Positions 44,902 to 51,895 of a DNA stretch of 64,000 bases are shown piece after piece. The stretch lies in assembly GCA_016490735.1 (NCBI GenBank), contig JAEMWC010000281.1:560001-624000 (forward strand), written 5' to 3'. The DNA comes from Pachyseris speciosa (taxonomy: Eukaryota; Cnidaria; Anthozoa; Scleractinia; Pachyseridae). The position numbers and the translations under genes were made by a program. Position 1 is the first letter of the stretch. Each line of letters starts with the position of its first letter. Below the pieces are notes generated by a model. The model saw only the letters and a program-made list of their open reading frames with translations. It ran no database searches and was not told the DNA's origin.

Positions 44902-46727
44902 TTTATTCGTTTATTTTCGTTTATATATTTTTTATTTCGTTATATTATATATAATTTTTTTTGCAGTGATTTATCCTTCAATAAACTTCAGTCGATACCA
45001 GATGACGTATTTACTACTTCAAAGAGACTGTTTGTCTTGTAAGGAGCTCAACAGATATTACCTTCATATAGTAAAGGATAAACAAGCCTTGGCTCGGACC
45101 TGCAAGAATACAGTATTGTATCGCTAATTTCTCGCTAAACAAAAGAAAAGAGAAGCCAGTCCTTCTTACATCGGGCGCTTGTGCTTATCATGATGCTCGA
45201 GTCTGTGTTTGTAATGAATATCCATAGAATACCTATGAACATGTCACCATAAAATTGCAAAATTGTTCACAGCGCGGTGTCTAACGGCTCTAGTAATAAG
45301 AAATTTCAAGTCATAGCCGTTACATATTGACAGAAAACACCTAACGCCAATTTTTTTCTTTTGCTAAAATAAATCCTTGCACCTGTTTGAAACGCAAGGC
45401 GCCTTTTTTTTTTTTTTTTTTTACCAAATCTTGACTAGTTATTTTGACTTTTGTAAGGTGTTAAAGTTGCAAAATCTGGCGATTTCCTGCCCCACGACCG
45501 AGTGAGGAGAGGCTTGGGTCTATTCTCAATTTGACGTCACAAACTGATTTACATCGCATTAAGTCTTTGTGAACATGCATGCGAAGCAGTTTGTGACGTC
45601 AAATCGAGAAGAGACCCAAACCCCTTCTCACTCGGTCGTGGGGCCAGATTTTGCAACTTTAACACCCCAGAACAAGCAAAATAACTAGTCAAGATTTGGT
45701 TAAAAAAAAAAGGCGCAATACGTTTCAAAGAGGTGGAACTACCTCCATGAAATGTTTTTACAATACCGCCTAGTGCCTAGTGGCCTAGTGTTTGTGTTTT
45801 GATTTTTGTATAACTATGATTATCTGAATAGCAGTTATCTTGTTATAACAAGCGACCAGAATTTGTTTTCTAAGCTTATTGACCTAATCACTTTAATTTT
45901 TTTTTACTATCACTGCTATAAAATTGTTTAAGCGATCTCGTATGCTTAAAAAAAAGAGGGGGGGGGGAGGGCAACCTGAAAATTTTACTAATTAAAATAT
46001 GTTTTTGGTTGCTCTTTGTTTCTTTAATTAATTCCTTCAAACTTGGGTTTTATCTTATATTTCCTTTGTGTTGTCTAGGATTTTAAGCTTCAACAACATC
46101 AGTGGTATCAGCCGTCGCACGTTTTCAGGACTCAAGACCCTTAGAACTCTGTAAGATGCCGTATCTAATAGGCTTTCAGTGAGTCTTCTTTTTAAATCTT
46201 CTCTGACTGCCTTTAATTTGTCTTTTTTTCCTATTCCCCTGACGGACAATCTATTGGAAAATATGCGACAATTTTGTAATTATCTAAAAATAAATTCTAT
46301 AATTCTATAATTTTTTTTCGTGTAACGTGCTCTTGTAATTGGTTACTACATGTAATTTTTTTCTGTTACATGGCTGTTACATTAAAAGTTCCCCTCACCT
46401 CTCAATAAAAAAAAAAACTTCTCTAGGTATTTATGCCACATACTCTCTTGCAGTGTTATAAGTAGAAACATACCAGGACAATGCCCAAATGCATTATTCC
46501 GCAACGTTTAAGTTGTTACACTTGGAAAGATATAGTCATCTGATTCCATGTGGGCAGTTTTGGTGCTATCCTAATTTTCTATTCTCTTAGGGAAACAGTA
46601 GGTCGAAATGTGAACAATGTTTAATCTCATGTCGATGTTTTGTATTTTCTTTTCTCAGATTAATGATAAAAAGCAATCTGACATTCATTCCTGAGGATGC
46701 GTTTGTTGAAACGTCTCTTGAAACTTT
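20135..46727 (+). CDS. Leucine-rich-repeat receptor-type protein, 13 exons, 3' end not found
   Basis: Extracellular LRR protein. Exons (all joined at phase 2, all GT..AG): 20135-20307, 20388-20459, 22219-22278, 23000-23074, 24511-24582, 36559-36633, 36974-37045, 37404-37469, 38904-38975, 42464-42535, 44967-45038, 46079-46150, 46659-46727. Total 1,022 nt, no stop. Exon 1 gives a signal peptide and a Cys-rich LRRNT cap; each later exon encodes one LRR (LxLxxNxI...F..L..L). One LRR per 72-nt phase-2 exon is the layout of LRR-containing G-protein-coupled receptors (LGR/RXFP/glycoprotein hormone receptors), but no seven-helix exon is seen before 64,000, so the C-terminal half is unknown. Slit-like or other LRR proteins remain possible. 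The ATG at 20135 precedes the hydrophobic core; an in-frame ATG at 20150 is the alternative. Introns are heavily loaded with transposons. Confidence 0.85.
20388..20459 (+). CDS. LRR gene exon 2 (LRR 1)
   Basis: 72 nt between TTTAG and GTAAGT. With the split codon it reads [20 protein letters not shown] then SLKK, a canonical 24-residue LRR. Confidence 0.85.
21127..21380 (-). repeat. Fragment related to the 52.5-61.5 kb foldback family
   Basis: GAGCTCCACTTTTAGGCTTGGC (21,300) matches the end of the foldback at 61,415-61,440, and TTGTTTGAACTGGTAACAATC (21,190) resembles TTGTTTGAACCGGTAAGAATC near 58,157. A partial copy of the same repeat family within intron 2. Confidence 0.5.
22219..22278 (+). 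CDS. LRR gene exon 3 (short LRR 2)
   Basis: 60 nt, TTGCAG...GTAAGT. Reads [20 protein letters not shown], a 20-residue repeat, four residues shorter than its neighbours but in phase. Confidence 0.8.
23000..23074 (+). CDS. LRR gene exon 4 (LRR 3)
   Basis: 75 nt, TTTCAG...GTAAGT. Reads [20 protein letters not shown] then KRLRL, a 25-residue repeat. Confidence 0.8.
23502..23913. mobile_element. Foldback MITE in intron 4
   Basis: TTTACATGGAGG near the left end (about 23,508) is mirrored by CCTCCATGTAAA near the right (about 23,887-23,898). Inside, GCTAGGATCTTCCTA / TAGGATGATCCTAG words repeat many times and are self-complementary. No clear target duplication was found. Confidence 0.6.
24089..24105 (+). 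repeat. Poly-G tract of 17
   Basis: Seventeen consecutive G, just downstream of the foldback MITE; a likely length-variable site. Confidence 0.9.
24511..24582 (+). CDS. LRR gene exon 5 (LRR 4)
   Basis: 72 nt, ATTAG...GTGAGT. Reads [20 protein letters not shown] then NLTH. The following intron is about 12 kb and contains the BEL/Pao element. Confidence 0.82.
24633..27286. mobile_element. 2.65-kb element with ~200-bp inverted ends in intron 5
   Basis: The left arm GAGTCTGCGCACTGAGTCCG...TCACGAAAATTCC...AGTAATTG...GACGTCGCGA is mirrored at the right (TCGCGACGTCGAA...GGAATTTTCGTGATGCGCG...CGGACTCAGTGCGCAGATTC), about 24,633-24,840 and 27,030-27,286. Interior open frames (for example 26,341-26,685) show no transposase motif, so it is probably non-autonomous. 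Target duplication not determined. Confidence 0.65.
27460..27931 (-). repeat. BEL/Pao 3' LTR (472 bp)
   Basis: Near identical to the right LTR apart from scattered substitutions and a ~34-bp deletion after CAAGATTAAC. Contains (GAA)n runs at 27,575-27,626. Confidence 0.9.
28152..29226 (-). pseudogene. BEL/Pao integrase and C-terminal DUF5641-type domain, one frameshift
   Basis: Continues the pol frame after the TAA. HHCC zinc-binding residues (GHSG... [11 protein letters not shown]), then the DDE core: [14 protein letters not shown] (first Asp), [11 protein letters not shown] (second Asp). Near 28,820 one extra C/G in a CCC run shifts the frame; the next frame carries [14 protein letters not shown] (Glu), then [16 protein letters not shown] and [19 protein letters not shown], the domain ending Pao integrases. 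So one nonsense and one single-base insertion break it. The element cannot make integrase now. Confidence 0.85.
29227..31470 (-). pseudogene. BEL/Pao pol: zinc knuckles, protease, RNase H-like; RT core deleted
   Basis: The open frame runs from about 31,455 and includes an ATG at 31,284 (685 codons). Two zinc knuckles: [13 protein letters not shown] (before the ATG) and [15 protein letters not shown] retropepsin-like domain follows with catalytic DSGSSS (about residue 110). Next come [20 protein letters not shown] and [12 protein letters not shown], which normally introduce the reverse transcriptase; the frame instead passes directly to [20 protein letters not shown], which belongs after it. 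The fingers and palm with YVDD are absent without loss of frame. The Pao RNase H-like part ([24 protein letters not shown]) is intact, then the integrase zinc domain starts. An in-frame TAA at 29,227 ends the frame. Confidence 0.85.
31717..33282 (-). CDS. BEL/Pao gag-like protein (DUF1759)
   Basis: A 521-codon frame starting 27 nt inside the 5' LTR. The N-terminal half is charged with coiled-coil potential (about residues 20-260, including an Ala/Arg/Gln-rich helix); the centre is Pro/Ser-rich with a repeated [11 protein letters not shown] / [11 protein letters not shown] phrase; the C-terminal ~110 residues ([20 protein letters not shown] onward, then [13 protein letters not shown]) match the DUF1759 capsid-like domain of Pao gag. 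The frame stops at a premature point within that domain's end and coding similarity goes on in another frame ([11 protein letters not shown] near 31,660), so a frameshift separates it from pol. Confidence 0.8.
   Translation of the reverse strand: MDGDDNGVGETEVHISTRSKTLSKILDQEGALSEKLQQLKNSRSGHLSTVTARKNDIDALLLNEENVYRVKEKITGYLAAFEAFKGANFNYFWNLTDEPSKVECHEYFDREFQRMNEFYNKVQDWIRRADEAARLQINPEDSVSQSGRSRASKGSRRSSRSGSSSISSARAKEAARVAELQAETAAFKKRQSLEKQKFQLCQQQERLALETEIAKAQAKEQGLASLTESTPRCTVPNPVKLPVSRPRMGEFPDSKRLEVIPGVRRCPDTFKLEPKSGVDQIPLAAVEAGAIRDREIALLPDAKATSMLNPESPAWNRPPISSNIPDSNPEAPTWNQPPIASNYKERANAPSHSDASSTPSERAFHDMIELHQQQNTLQQQQNKIVEMLANQQKKSSLPQARVPIFDGNPLEYGPFARAFENIIESRTANSSERLYYLEQFTSGDVNDLVRSCHYLPPERGYKEARRLMKKKFGGDYRIAAAYENKALNWPEVKAEDGVALNRFSNFLMRCKNAMVGSKYLS
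33310..33815 (-). repeat. BEL/Pao 5' LTR (506 bp)
   Basis: Longer by a ~34-bp stretch (about 33,510-33,544) absent from the other LTR. Few other differences are visible, implying a fairly recent insertion compared with other elements here. Confidence 0.9.
33949..35396. mobile_element. 1.45-kb element with ~390-bp inverted ends
   Basis: The left arm from CAGGAAATGACATACCGACA is mirrored by TATACCATTCCCTG on the right; both arms share ACAGTAAGACATTTGTACAT, CTTCAAGTCACGTGACCATA, TTCTTGTCAAGTGA and GAGGCTCGTTT (complements). Arms are about 33,949-34,345 and 34,970-35,396. Termini CAGGRAATG recall hAT elements, but no clean 8-bp duplication is seen. The loop (34,350-34,965) has no recognisable protein. 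It lies 129 bp beyond the BEL element. Confidence 0.65.
35397..36558. other. Intron 5 remainder, no gene seen
   Basis: No supported feature. Short open frames lack domains. The phrase CCTTAAGCTGCCAC.ACAACCTTG (35,726) resembles CCTTAAGCTACTCTTACAAC at 51,642, perhaps a shared dispersed repeat. Confidence 0.35.
36559..36633 (+). CDS. LRR gene exon 6 (LRR 5)
   Basis: 75 nt, GGCAG...GTAAGT. Reads [20 protein letters not shown] then DQLID. The polypyrimidine tract before the acceptor is weak, but frame and phase continue across the 12-kb intron. Confidence 0.78.
36974..37045 (+). CDS. LRR gene exon 7 (LRR 6)
   Basis: 72 nt, GACAG...GTAAGT. Reads [20 protein letters not shown] then KLSR. Confidence 0.83.
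37404..37469 (+). CDS. LRR gene exon 8 (LRR 7)
   Basis: 66 nt, TTTCAG...GTAAGT. Reads [20 protein letters not shown] then IN; a 22-residue repeat. Confidence 0.82.
38904..38975 (+). CDS. LRR gene exon 9 (LRR 8)
   Basis: 72 nt, TTTAG...GTATGT. Reads [20 protein letters not shown] then SVMV. Confidence 0.82.
39602..39748. repeat. Small foldback repeat in intron 9
   Basis: CGAGTGCGAGTGTTTCATCAGG (about 39,617) is mirrored by CTGATGAAACACGAAGCACG (39,713-39,732), with CTATATCAATAA / TTTTTTATATAG outside. Probably a short MITE; no target duplication fixed. Confidence 0.5.
39780..42007. other. Intron 9, no gene seen
   Basis: AT-rich with short open frames only; none has a recognisable domain or splice-consistent LRR pattern. 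Confidence 0.35.
42012..42220. mobile_element. 209-bp MITE flanked by TTAA
   Basis: Ends GCCTGGTTTTCACTAGCGA...TCGCTAGCGAAAACCAGGC, with TTAA at 42,008-42,011 and 42,221-42,224. A TTAA target suggests piggyBac- or Kolobok-type mobilisation, though a TA duplication with slightly longer ends cannot be excluded. The interior is GCTTGTGCTTGC-like hexamer repeats on both arms. Confidence 0.7.
42464..42535 (+). CDS. LRR gene exon 10 (LRR 9)
   Basis: 72 nt, TTTCAG...GTAAGT. Reads [20 protein letters not shown] then MLGL. Confidence 0.84.
44038..44245. repeat. Hairpin MITE in intron 10
   Basis: TGCAGGATGTCAGTCACG and ACGCCATGCTGGGACG on the left are mirrored by CCCAGCATGGC and CGTGACTGACATTCTGCA on the right. 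About 205 bp with a short loop; flanks show no clear duplication. Confidence 0.6.
44577..44650. repeat. (TA)n / (TATG)n microsatellite
   Basis: TA repeats to about 44,622, followed by TATG repeats. A second TA tract (44,858-44,900) lies on the other side of the ribozyme palindrome. Confidence 0.9.
44649..44820. repeat. Near-perfect 172-bp palindrome of two PLE-type ribozyme ends
   Basis: ATACTAAAAACAATGAAAAA on the left is mirrored by TTTTTCATTGTTTTAAGTAT on the right; arms about 82 bp, loop 8 bp (CTTTGCTA). Each arm contains a full CTGAAGA/stem II/GAAAC ribozyme core, one per strand. TA repeats border both sides. Confidence 0.8.
44733..44788 (+). ncRNA. Hammerhead ribozyme motif (plus-strand arm of palindrome)
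   Basis: Core CTGAAGA 44,744-44,750; stem II GCCGC-AACA-GCGGT (five pairs, one G.U); GAAA at 44,765-44,768; palindromic stem III ACGCGT; A at position 17. Stem I pairs GC/GC next to the core, then an internal loop (TAT / GCAAAA), then CTTTGC/GCAAAG. All invariant positions fit a type I hammerhead with minimal stem III, as known from PLEs. The mirror arm encodes the same on the minus strand. Confidence 0.65.
44967..45038 (+). CDS. LRR gene exon 11 (LRR 10)
   Basis: 72 nt, TTGCAG...GTAAGG. Reads [20 protein letters not shown] then RLFV. Its acceptor lies shortly after an AT-repeat-flanked ribozyme palindrome. Confidence 0.84.
45378..45739. repeat. Hairpin MITE in intron 11
   Basis: Near-perfect inverted arms: CACCTGTTTGAAACG / CGTTTCAAAGAGGTG outside, then poly-T / poly-A, CCAAATCTTGACTAGT / ACTAGTCAAGATTTGG, CACGACCGAGTGAGGAG / CTCACTCGGTCGTG, and TGACGTCACAAACTG / CAGTTTGTGACGTCA inside. 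Total about 360 bp with a ~45-bp loop. Confidence 0.75.
46079..46150 (+). CDS. LRR gene exon 12 (LRR 11)
   Basis: 72 nt, TCTAG...GTAAGA. Reads [20 protein letters not shown] then TLRT. Confidence 0.84.
46454..46522 (+). pseudogene. Decayed LRR exon between exons 12 and 13
   Basis: After a good acceptor (CTCTCTTGCAG) a phase-matched reading gives [19 protein letters not shown], a stop (TAA, 46,509-46,511), then VVTL: one LRR in length. The expected GT donor at 46,523 is TG. This looks like an LRR exon lost by mutation; exon 12 joins exon 13 in frame without it. Confidence 0.45.
46659..46727 (+). CDS. LRR gene exon 13 (LRR 12), last one found
   Basis: 69 nt, CTCAG...GTAAGT. Reads [20 protein letters not shown] then LET. 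The donor implies at least one more exon; none was recognised in the transposon-rich sequence to 64,000. Confidence 0.82.
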
Positions 46728-46999
46728 GTAAGTTAACAGAAAATGTCTACCACATGCGAGCGGTTTTTATTGTTTTGGTATCAGCAATATTACGCCATGC
46801 ATAATCCTTCAGTATTGGTTTTAGTAACAGTCCAGCTGACAGTATATTTCAGCAAGAGGTGTTGAAGAAACTCTTCGTACGATGGTCATCACACCGGTGG
46901 GGTACTCGGGGATGCATGTATTACTGACTGGGTGTAGTGGGTGTAGTGGGTGTGACTGGGTGTAGAGTTGCAGAGACCTGTCGATTTATGATTTTTTAA

Positions 47000-47485
47000 A
47001 AGCAGGTCTCTGGGAAAGTGAAGCCAAGTTGGAAATGAAAATTTTTAACCTCCCCCCATCCCCCACCCCCCTCTTCATTTTTTGTGTAGAGGTAGATTTC
47101 CTGGAGGGATGAACGAAAATGGCGATATAAGGGTCACTTGACGCATCGTTGTCATGGTAACCACAATTGATCATACCTTCCTCCAACCAATGTTTTTAGC
47201 AAACATTTTCACCCTGAAATGGCCGACAAATATGAATCTATTTCTAGAGTGAATGTGAGCCAATTCAACAAAATTCCACCAGGAGGTAAGGCTATTCTTT
47301 CACTTTCAAACAAATGTCGTTATAGTATTTTGAGGTAGAAAATAGTGGCTTTACTATGTTACCTGTCGGCCATTTTGACAAGCATCAAAAACAAGCTCGA
47401 TCAATTCCGCAATTTCTCCAAAAGTATTGTCTTCCCAGACACCAAATTCGCAGCAAAGCTTAAACAGAGTTTATAAATATTACTA
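47000..47485 (+). repeat. Left terminal inverted repeat of the TTAA element
   Basis: Mirrors 51,896-52,375. Matching blocks: AAAATTTTTAACC, ATCGTTGTCATGGTAACCAC, TTGATCATACC, CCAACCAATGTTTTT, GGCTTTACTATGTT, GCTCGATCAATTCCGCAATT and CTTCCCAGACACC. Confidence 0.8.
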
Positions 47486-47588
47486 GCCTGCGTAGCTGGC
47501 GGTATTGTAGGTGCGCGCGAAATAAAGTTTTGGCGGCCGAGCCGCCAAAAAGCGAGCGGCGAAGCCGCGAGAAATACCGCCTGCCAGA
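47484..47588. repeat. Short foldback repeat
   Basis: AGCTGGCGGTATT and AATACCGCCTGCCA are the arms; the interior TTGGCGGC...GCCGCCAA folds again. A compact MITE or its remains. Confidence 0.55.
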
Positions 47589-47640
47589 GAACATGGGTAT
47601 TTTGAATGTCGCGCACTTTTATCACCATTGACCTCAACTG

Positions 47641-47919
47641 ATCACATTAATTTGTGAGGTATCATTGCCACTCCAGCCACATCCCACAAGCTTTACGTTT
47701 TCACTGCTTGTTTTATGGATATGTGGGTACTTGAGCCTGAGTATCAGCTATGCCATGCTGATGAAGCCTAACAAGGCCGAAACAGCTGTCCATGGCTGCT
47801 AATGCTTGAGCTCAATCTTTGCTTTGGTAGATTTAAGGGGTAATGCCCGCTACCATGTGGCCTTGGTGCCTTTATAGTGGCTTCAGCTTACCAAATCACA
47901 TTAATTTGTGAGGTATCAT
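47641..47919 (+). mobile_element. 229-bp ribozyme-bearing retroelement with perfect 25-bp target duplication
   Basis: A 25-bp sequence beginning ATCACATTAATTTGTG occurs identically at 47,641-47,665 and 47,895-47,919. Between them are 229 bp with no coding capacity and one hammerhead ribozyme (47,746-47,800). A long exact duplication means retrotransposition-like insertion; with a hammerhead this points to a small PLE-dependent element (retrozyme-like) or an extremely truncated PLE. A second partial copy of its first 60 bp (CATCCCAYAAGCTT.AC, TTTTCACTGCTT) occurs at 56,508-56,560. Confidence 0.75.
47746..47800 (+). ncRNA. Hammerhead ribozyme, complete type I fold
   Basis: CTGATGA 47,758-47,764; stem II GCC...GGC (47,766-47,777) with an A.C opposition at its base; GAAA 47,779-47,782; palindromic short stem III ACAGCTGT with C17 at 47,790, so cleavage is expected after it. 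Stem I: GCCATG/CATGGC (six pairs), internal loop TAT/T, then AGC/GCT. Every invariant core nucleotide is present. The 3-bp stem III with a 2-nt loop matches the minimal hammerheads of PLEs and metazoan retrozymes, which tend to work as dimers. Confidence 0.8.
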
Positions 47920-48012
47920 GATCCCAATTAAACCAACCAATGAGAACCGACAATTGTCGCGCGAAATATAAGTGTCAAGGCGATCGTCTTACACTTTGTT
48001 GTTGTTGCATGC

Positions 48013-48285
48013 ATGGCGGATAACAGAGAATTTGCATCGAAGAGAGATAAGCCAGTTAAAGGAAGAAAAAGCCAAGAGGAAAACGCTAACGACTTTTGTA
48101 GGTTGTGTGGTGTCAATCTGAAGATAAAATTCAGTAATTTTCAGAAAAGTACCAAATACATTTCCACGGAGAATTTATTTAAACCTCCAGGTCGCGCGAA
48201 GCGTGAAGGCAAGACATTAGCAGAACTTTGCTCAGAAATTGGCCTGAACAAAACAACAACAACAAGGTTTATTAAAATGAAATAA
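48013..48285 (+). CDS. Small zinc-binding-type protein inside the TTAA element
   Basis: 90 codons: MADNREFASKRDKPVKGRKS, then NDFCRLCGVNLKIKFSNF and STKYISTENLFKPPGR. The CxxC followed by an ISTENLF segment is a pattern I recall from a multi-copy cnidarian family of unknown function, where it opens a zinc-binding domain; here the frame ends soon after (KTLAELCSEIGLNK, then a low-complexity tail) and only one CxxC plus one late Cys are present. It is likely truncated. AATAAA overlaps the stop region (48,281). It converges on the minus-strand gene, overlapping it by about 14 bp. Function unknown. Confidence 0.5.
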   Translation: MADNREFASKRDKPVKGRKSQEENANDFCRLCGVNLKIKFSNFQKSTKYISTENLFKPPGRAKREGKTLAELCSEIGLNKTTTTRFIKMK

Positions 48286-51213
48286 AAAGAAATATATATG
48301 TATCTTTATTTACGGTTTCTTCAAAAGTCTGGTCAACGGGAATTCTTCCAAATGTATTGTCGCTGCTCAACTGAGCTGAAAAGCCACCGTTTCTCATGAA
48401 CTCGTGTACCTCAGGGTGCTCATCTGGTAGACTTGTCATATCGCTGTAATAAGCTGACATGTATCTTGCGTAGTTGATAGCATCGTAGGAAAAGCACCAT
48501 GGGAGCATCTGGGGGACACAGGAGAGATGGAGTTCCCAGTTACCTTCTCTAGAGGCACGGATCATGTGAAGTAGTAGCTCGATCATGTCTATATAGGACA
48601 TCCAGAATGCTGAAAGTGGGCCATTGGTATTCCGGAGATGAAGAGTGTATTCAGCAAAAAGGTCAGAAAAACGCTGGAAAACTCGGCTCTTGAAAACCTC
48701 ATCGTGTCTTTCTTTACACAGTTCATCAGCTAGGGTACCAATTTCATCAAGACATGTTTGTACTTGACGACTGTCCGCTGGGTGTGACTCGTTAAGTCAA
48801 GGATAAAATCCTTCCAATGCCACCCTCATGAATGCTTCGTAAGCCAGTTTGTGCACACGAACACCCCTGTTATAGTTTCGGCCCTCCAGAACTGCAGACA
48901 CGGAGCCCTCAGCCACTACCCCAGCTTCAATGAATAAGTCCTTTAGACCAGCATGCTGGAACCTCTTACGGATGATAGAGATTAATGTACCAATGGTATG
49001 AAACGTTCCAAGACGTATAACTATGGGCTTGAACTTCTCATACTCCTTGCACTTCACCTCAAACGCCTTGGCATATATGGCCTGATCGAAAACACATTTG
49101 ATGCTTTTGAGATGGAGGGAGCGCATGATAGTGAGTGATCGGTTCAGGGCTTCGTTGATAGTGGAAACATCAGTGGCTGGTGCATTAATGGTCGGCAAAT
49201 ATTATTGGGAATGATGGCGTCTTTGTCGTGAACCGTGATGTTAAACCCAGTCCAGCTGCTGACCTTTTGTTGATGGGCTGCATAATGTAGATGAGCAAGG
49301 ATGAACAGCAGATTCTTCTTTGTAAATTCTTTAAGAATTGTTTCGCCGTCAACATCCCTCAATTTTCTTGGCGGGGGCCCAACTCGCTTGCCAACATTGT
49401 AGATTGGGAGACGCTCTTCTGGAGCAGAGAAGGATCTTTTCTTTGTCTTTTCCACCTTGGGGACCACTATTTTCTGATCAGGGCCGTAAGTAACAGGCTG
49501 AACGGCGATACCATTAACACGATGCGATGTCCCACCTCCGGACAGGGTTCCTTCGAGCCTATCAATGTTGTCTAAGGCGAGGACAGTATTTGTACCTGGG
49601 TATATGTTGCTTGGGAGAGGGACGCCATCTTCAGGTGTCATGGCAAGCTTTTGTAGGCACAGGGCTGTATCAACCTCTTCGAGTTGAGAATATGATATAC
49701 CGTGCCCAAGATGGTTTAGAATCTGTATAAGCTCAACATTACCTGAAATAGATAGAAAGTTTAACCGTGAATAAATTGCAGTCACTTGTAAAAACATTTA
49801 TAATAATGTTTGTAATAATGAAATACCTGTTATCGATTTGACTGCCGAGGGTAACAGAATGTGTTTTGCAGGCTTGTATCAACCACGGGTTAAAACAACT
49901 CAAGGTCTTGGCCACCAGAACTACAAAGCCAGGTCATGCGTTCACCGAGCTCTTGATCATCGCCACCCAGAACGTACTGAAGAAAGGTTGTCACTATAGC
50001 TGGAGCGCCACTGTTTTCCCGGATGATATTGGAGGGATCTGGAGGCCACTCTTGTTTGGCCAGTGTTGCTTTACAGACTGCCTAATCTCACTAGCAACGT
50101 CTTTTAAACTTTCGCCAATGTGTGAACGAGAGGCCCTTAAAACGTTTACTTCCTTTTGTAGGCGATGATTTAATAAGACTAGCTGATTTCTGTTACCCCA
50201 GATTCCAACATCCACCCTCTAAGCATATCACTTAATTGTACAAACTTCATTATATTACTGTTCTGAAATAATTTATTCGTTATATAATCGCATAATCTAG
50301 AAAATGCGTTGAGCTCGGCTTCAGTATAACTATCAGGAAATTCTTCAGTATCTGTTGTATTCACAGATGTGCTCTTTGCCCTCGTATAATTCTTGTAGCA
50401 GGAATGGTGCCAGTGAGCTTCGGCTGCAACCAGCTCTCGGCTTGCCAGGGCCAGGATTCTCTTGTCATGTTTTATTTCTGCAGCTTTTCACACTGTGTCA
50501 TCGACTCTGAGTTGTCTGGCTTGTGTTAAGCCTTCCCTTGATTTTGAACCTTTAACAAACTACTCTTACTTTTCACAGAAGATGCACTGTTTCTCGTACA
50601 CCCGGGAGCTGGAAGTACTTGGCTTTCCTTGAATAAACTAATGTTTTTATAATTCTATTAACAATTTTACTTTTCATAATAGAACACAAACAAGATATTA
50701 ATATAGATAACTATAACTAAAACTAAAATTCTGCAATACTGAAACTTTTCTTTCCATACACAACTAGCTACTTTATGATTATCTTATTTGTTTAAGATTC
50801 TTTCTTTTTTTATTTAGCCGAACAAGCATCTTACCTTGTCTTATAGATGATCTCTTCTCTAGATGACTCGTCTCCACCTCCACCTCCACCTCCTCCTCTT
50901 TTTCATCATTCTTACTCTTTTTAATTCGATCTAAGTCATGTTTGTGTGTAAACGTGCTTCGACATTTGCGATGGTAAAATACTCCATTCGGGATTTGGTC
51001 ATCGGCAGCCTGTACACTAAGAATGCCTTCGTGATCTCTGATTTCACCAGCTTTTTGCAACGTTTTCCATGAGTCAAGAGAATTTGGGCTGATTAACGTT
51101 GTGTTGTCATCAGTACAATGCATTATGCAATAAGGCTCAGTTCTTTGTCTTTTACGAGGTATGCTTGAATCCATCTTTTCATCGTTCACATCTTTGAGGA
51201 TTGTATTTACCAC
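48272..51213 (-). pseudogene. Decayed spliced gene for a large zinc-binding, possibly DDE-type transposase
   Basis: Exon 1 51,213-50,835 (CIMHC...HRKCRSTFTHKHDL zinc-type motif, then an acidic stretch), donor GTAAGA; exon 2 50,627-49,827 (CIFCEK...LVAAEAHWHHSCYKNYTR, second zinc-type motif; ends KPAKHILLPSAVKSITG); intron 49,826-49,743; exon 3 49,742-48,272. Both junctions restore frame exactly. Exon 3 has NVELIQILNHLGHGISYSQL, VLALDNIDRLEGTLSGGG, IKCVFDQAIYAKAFEVKC, IRLGTFHTIGTLISIIRK, MLPWCFSYDAINYARYMS and VDQTFEETVNKDT. D in DNID, D in VFDQ and E/H nearby could be an RNase H-like triad (inference). Breaks: three stops in exon 2, frameshifts near 50,200, 49,900 and 49,195, a TGA near 48,797. 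I recall many cnidarian and mollusc relatives but no named family. Confidence 0.65.
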
Positions 51214-51895
51214 AAAAACAAGATGGCTTCCTTGTACATTTGTGCCCAGTCTTTTTCAAGAGTAACGCCATATGGTCACCATACCGGTGAAAAATCGCTT
51301 AATGATAAATCATGCATCTGAAATAACACTTCTTATATTATCTTTTACTGCTTTTCATATGTTATAAAATGTAGTTTTGAATCACATAACAGAAAGAAGC
51401 AAAAATATAAAACAAATAAGGAAAATAGACTAAATTTGAGGGTTTTTTAACCGCGACCGGAAGTGACGTCACTGTCACGTGACTATTTACCCTTAATGGT
51501 GACAAAACACTTTACAGACATTATATCTTATCTATGCCTGCTTTATTATATGCAGAATCTAGAGAATTACTTGCTAAAAGCCGCATTTTAGTATATTATC
51601 AATTTATGCTAATGATGCAAAATTCAAGGTCACGTGACTCCCTTAAGCTACTCTTACAACATTTCCATCATATATTTTTGAAATCTACACATGACAAGCT
51701 TTAATTTGAGATAAGTTGGCCTTCCTCCCCCCGAGTGGTAACGATCCGCCATTTTTAGCCACTTGGCCCATGGACTAAATCATTTTTAGAGCACATCAAC
51801 GCAGTCTGAAAATGGCCAAATTTGGATTTTATTCAAATTTGCATCAAATGTGTTTATCGCCAATGGTCAAAATAAAATTTTTCCTAAATAGAATT

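Noticed and set aside
49291..50168. Plus-strand frames inside the 48-51 kb gene
   Set aside because: Shadows of the minus-strand exons, whose motifs and exact splice phases identify the coding strand.
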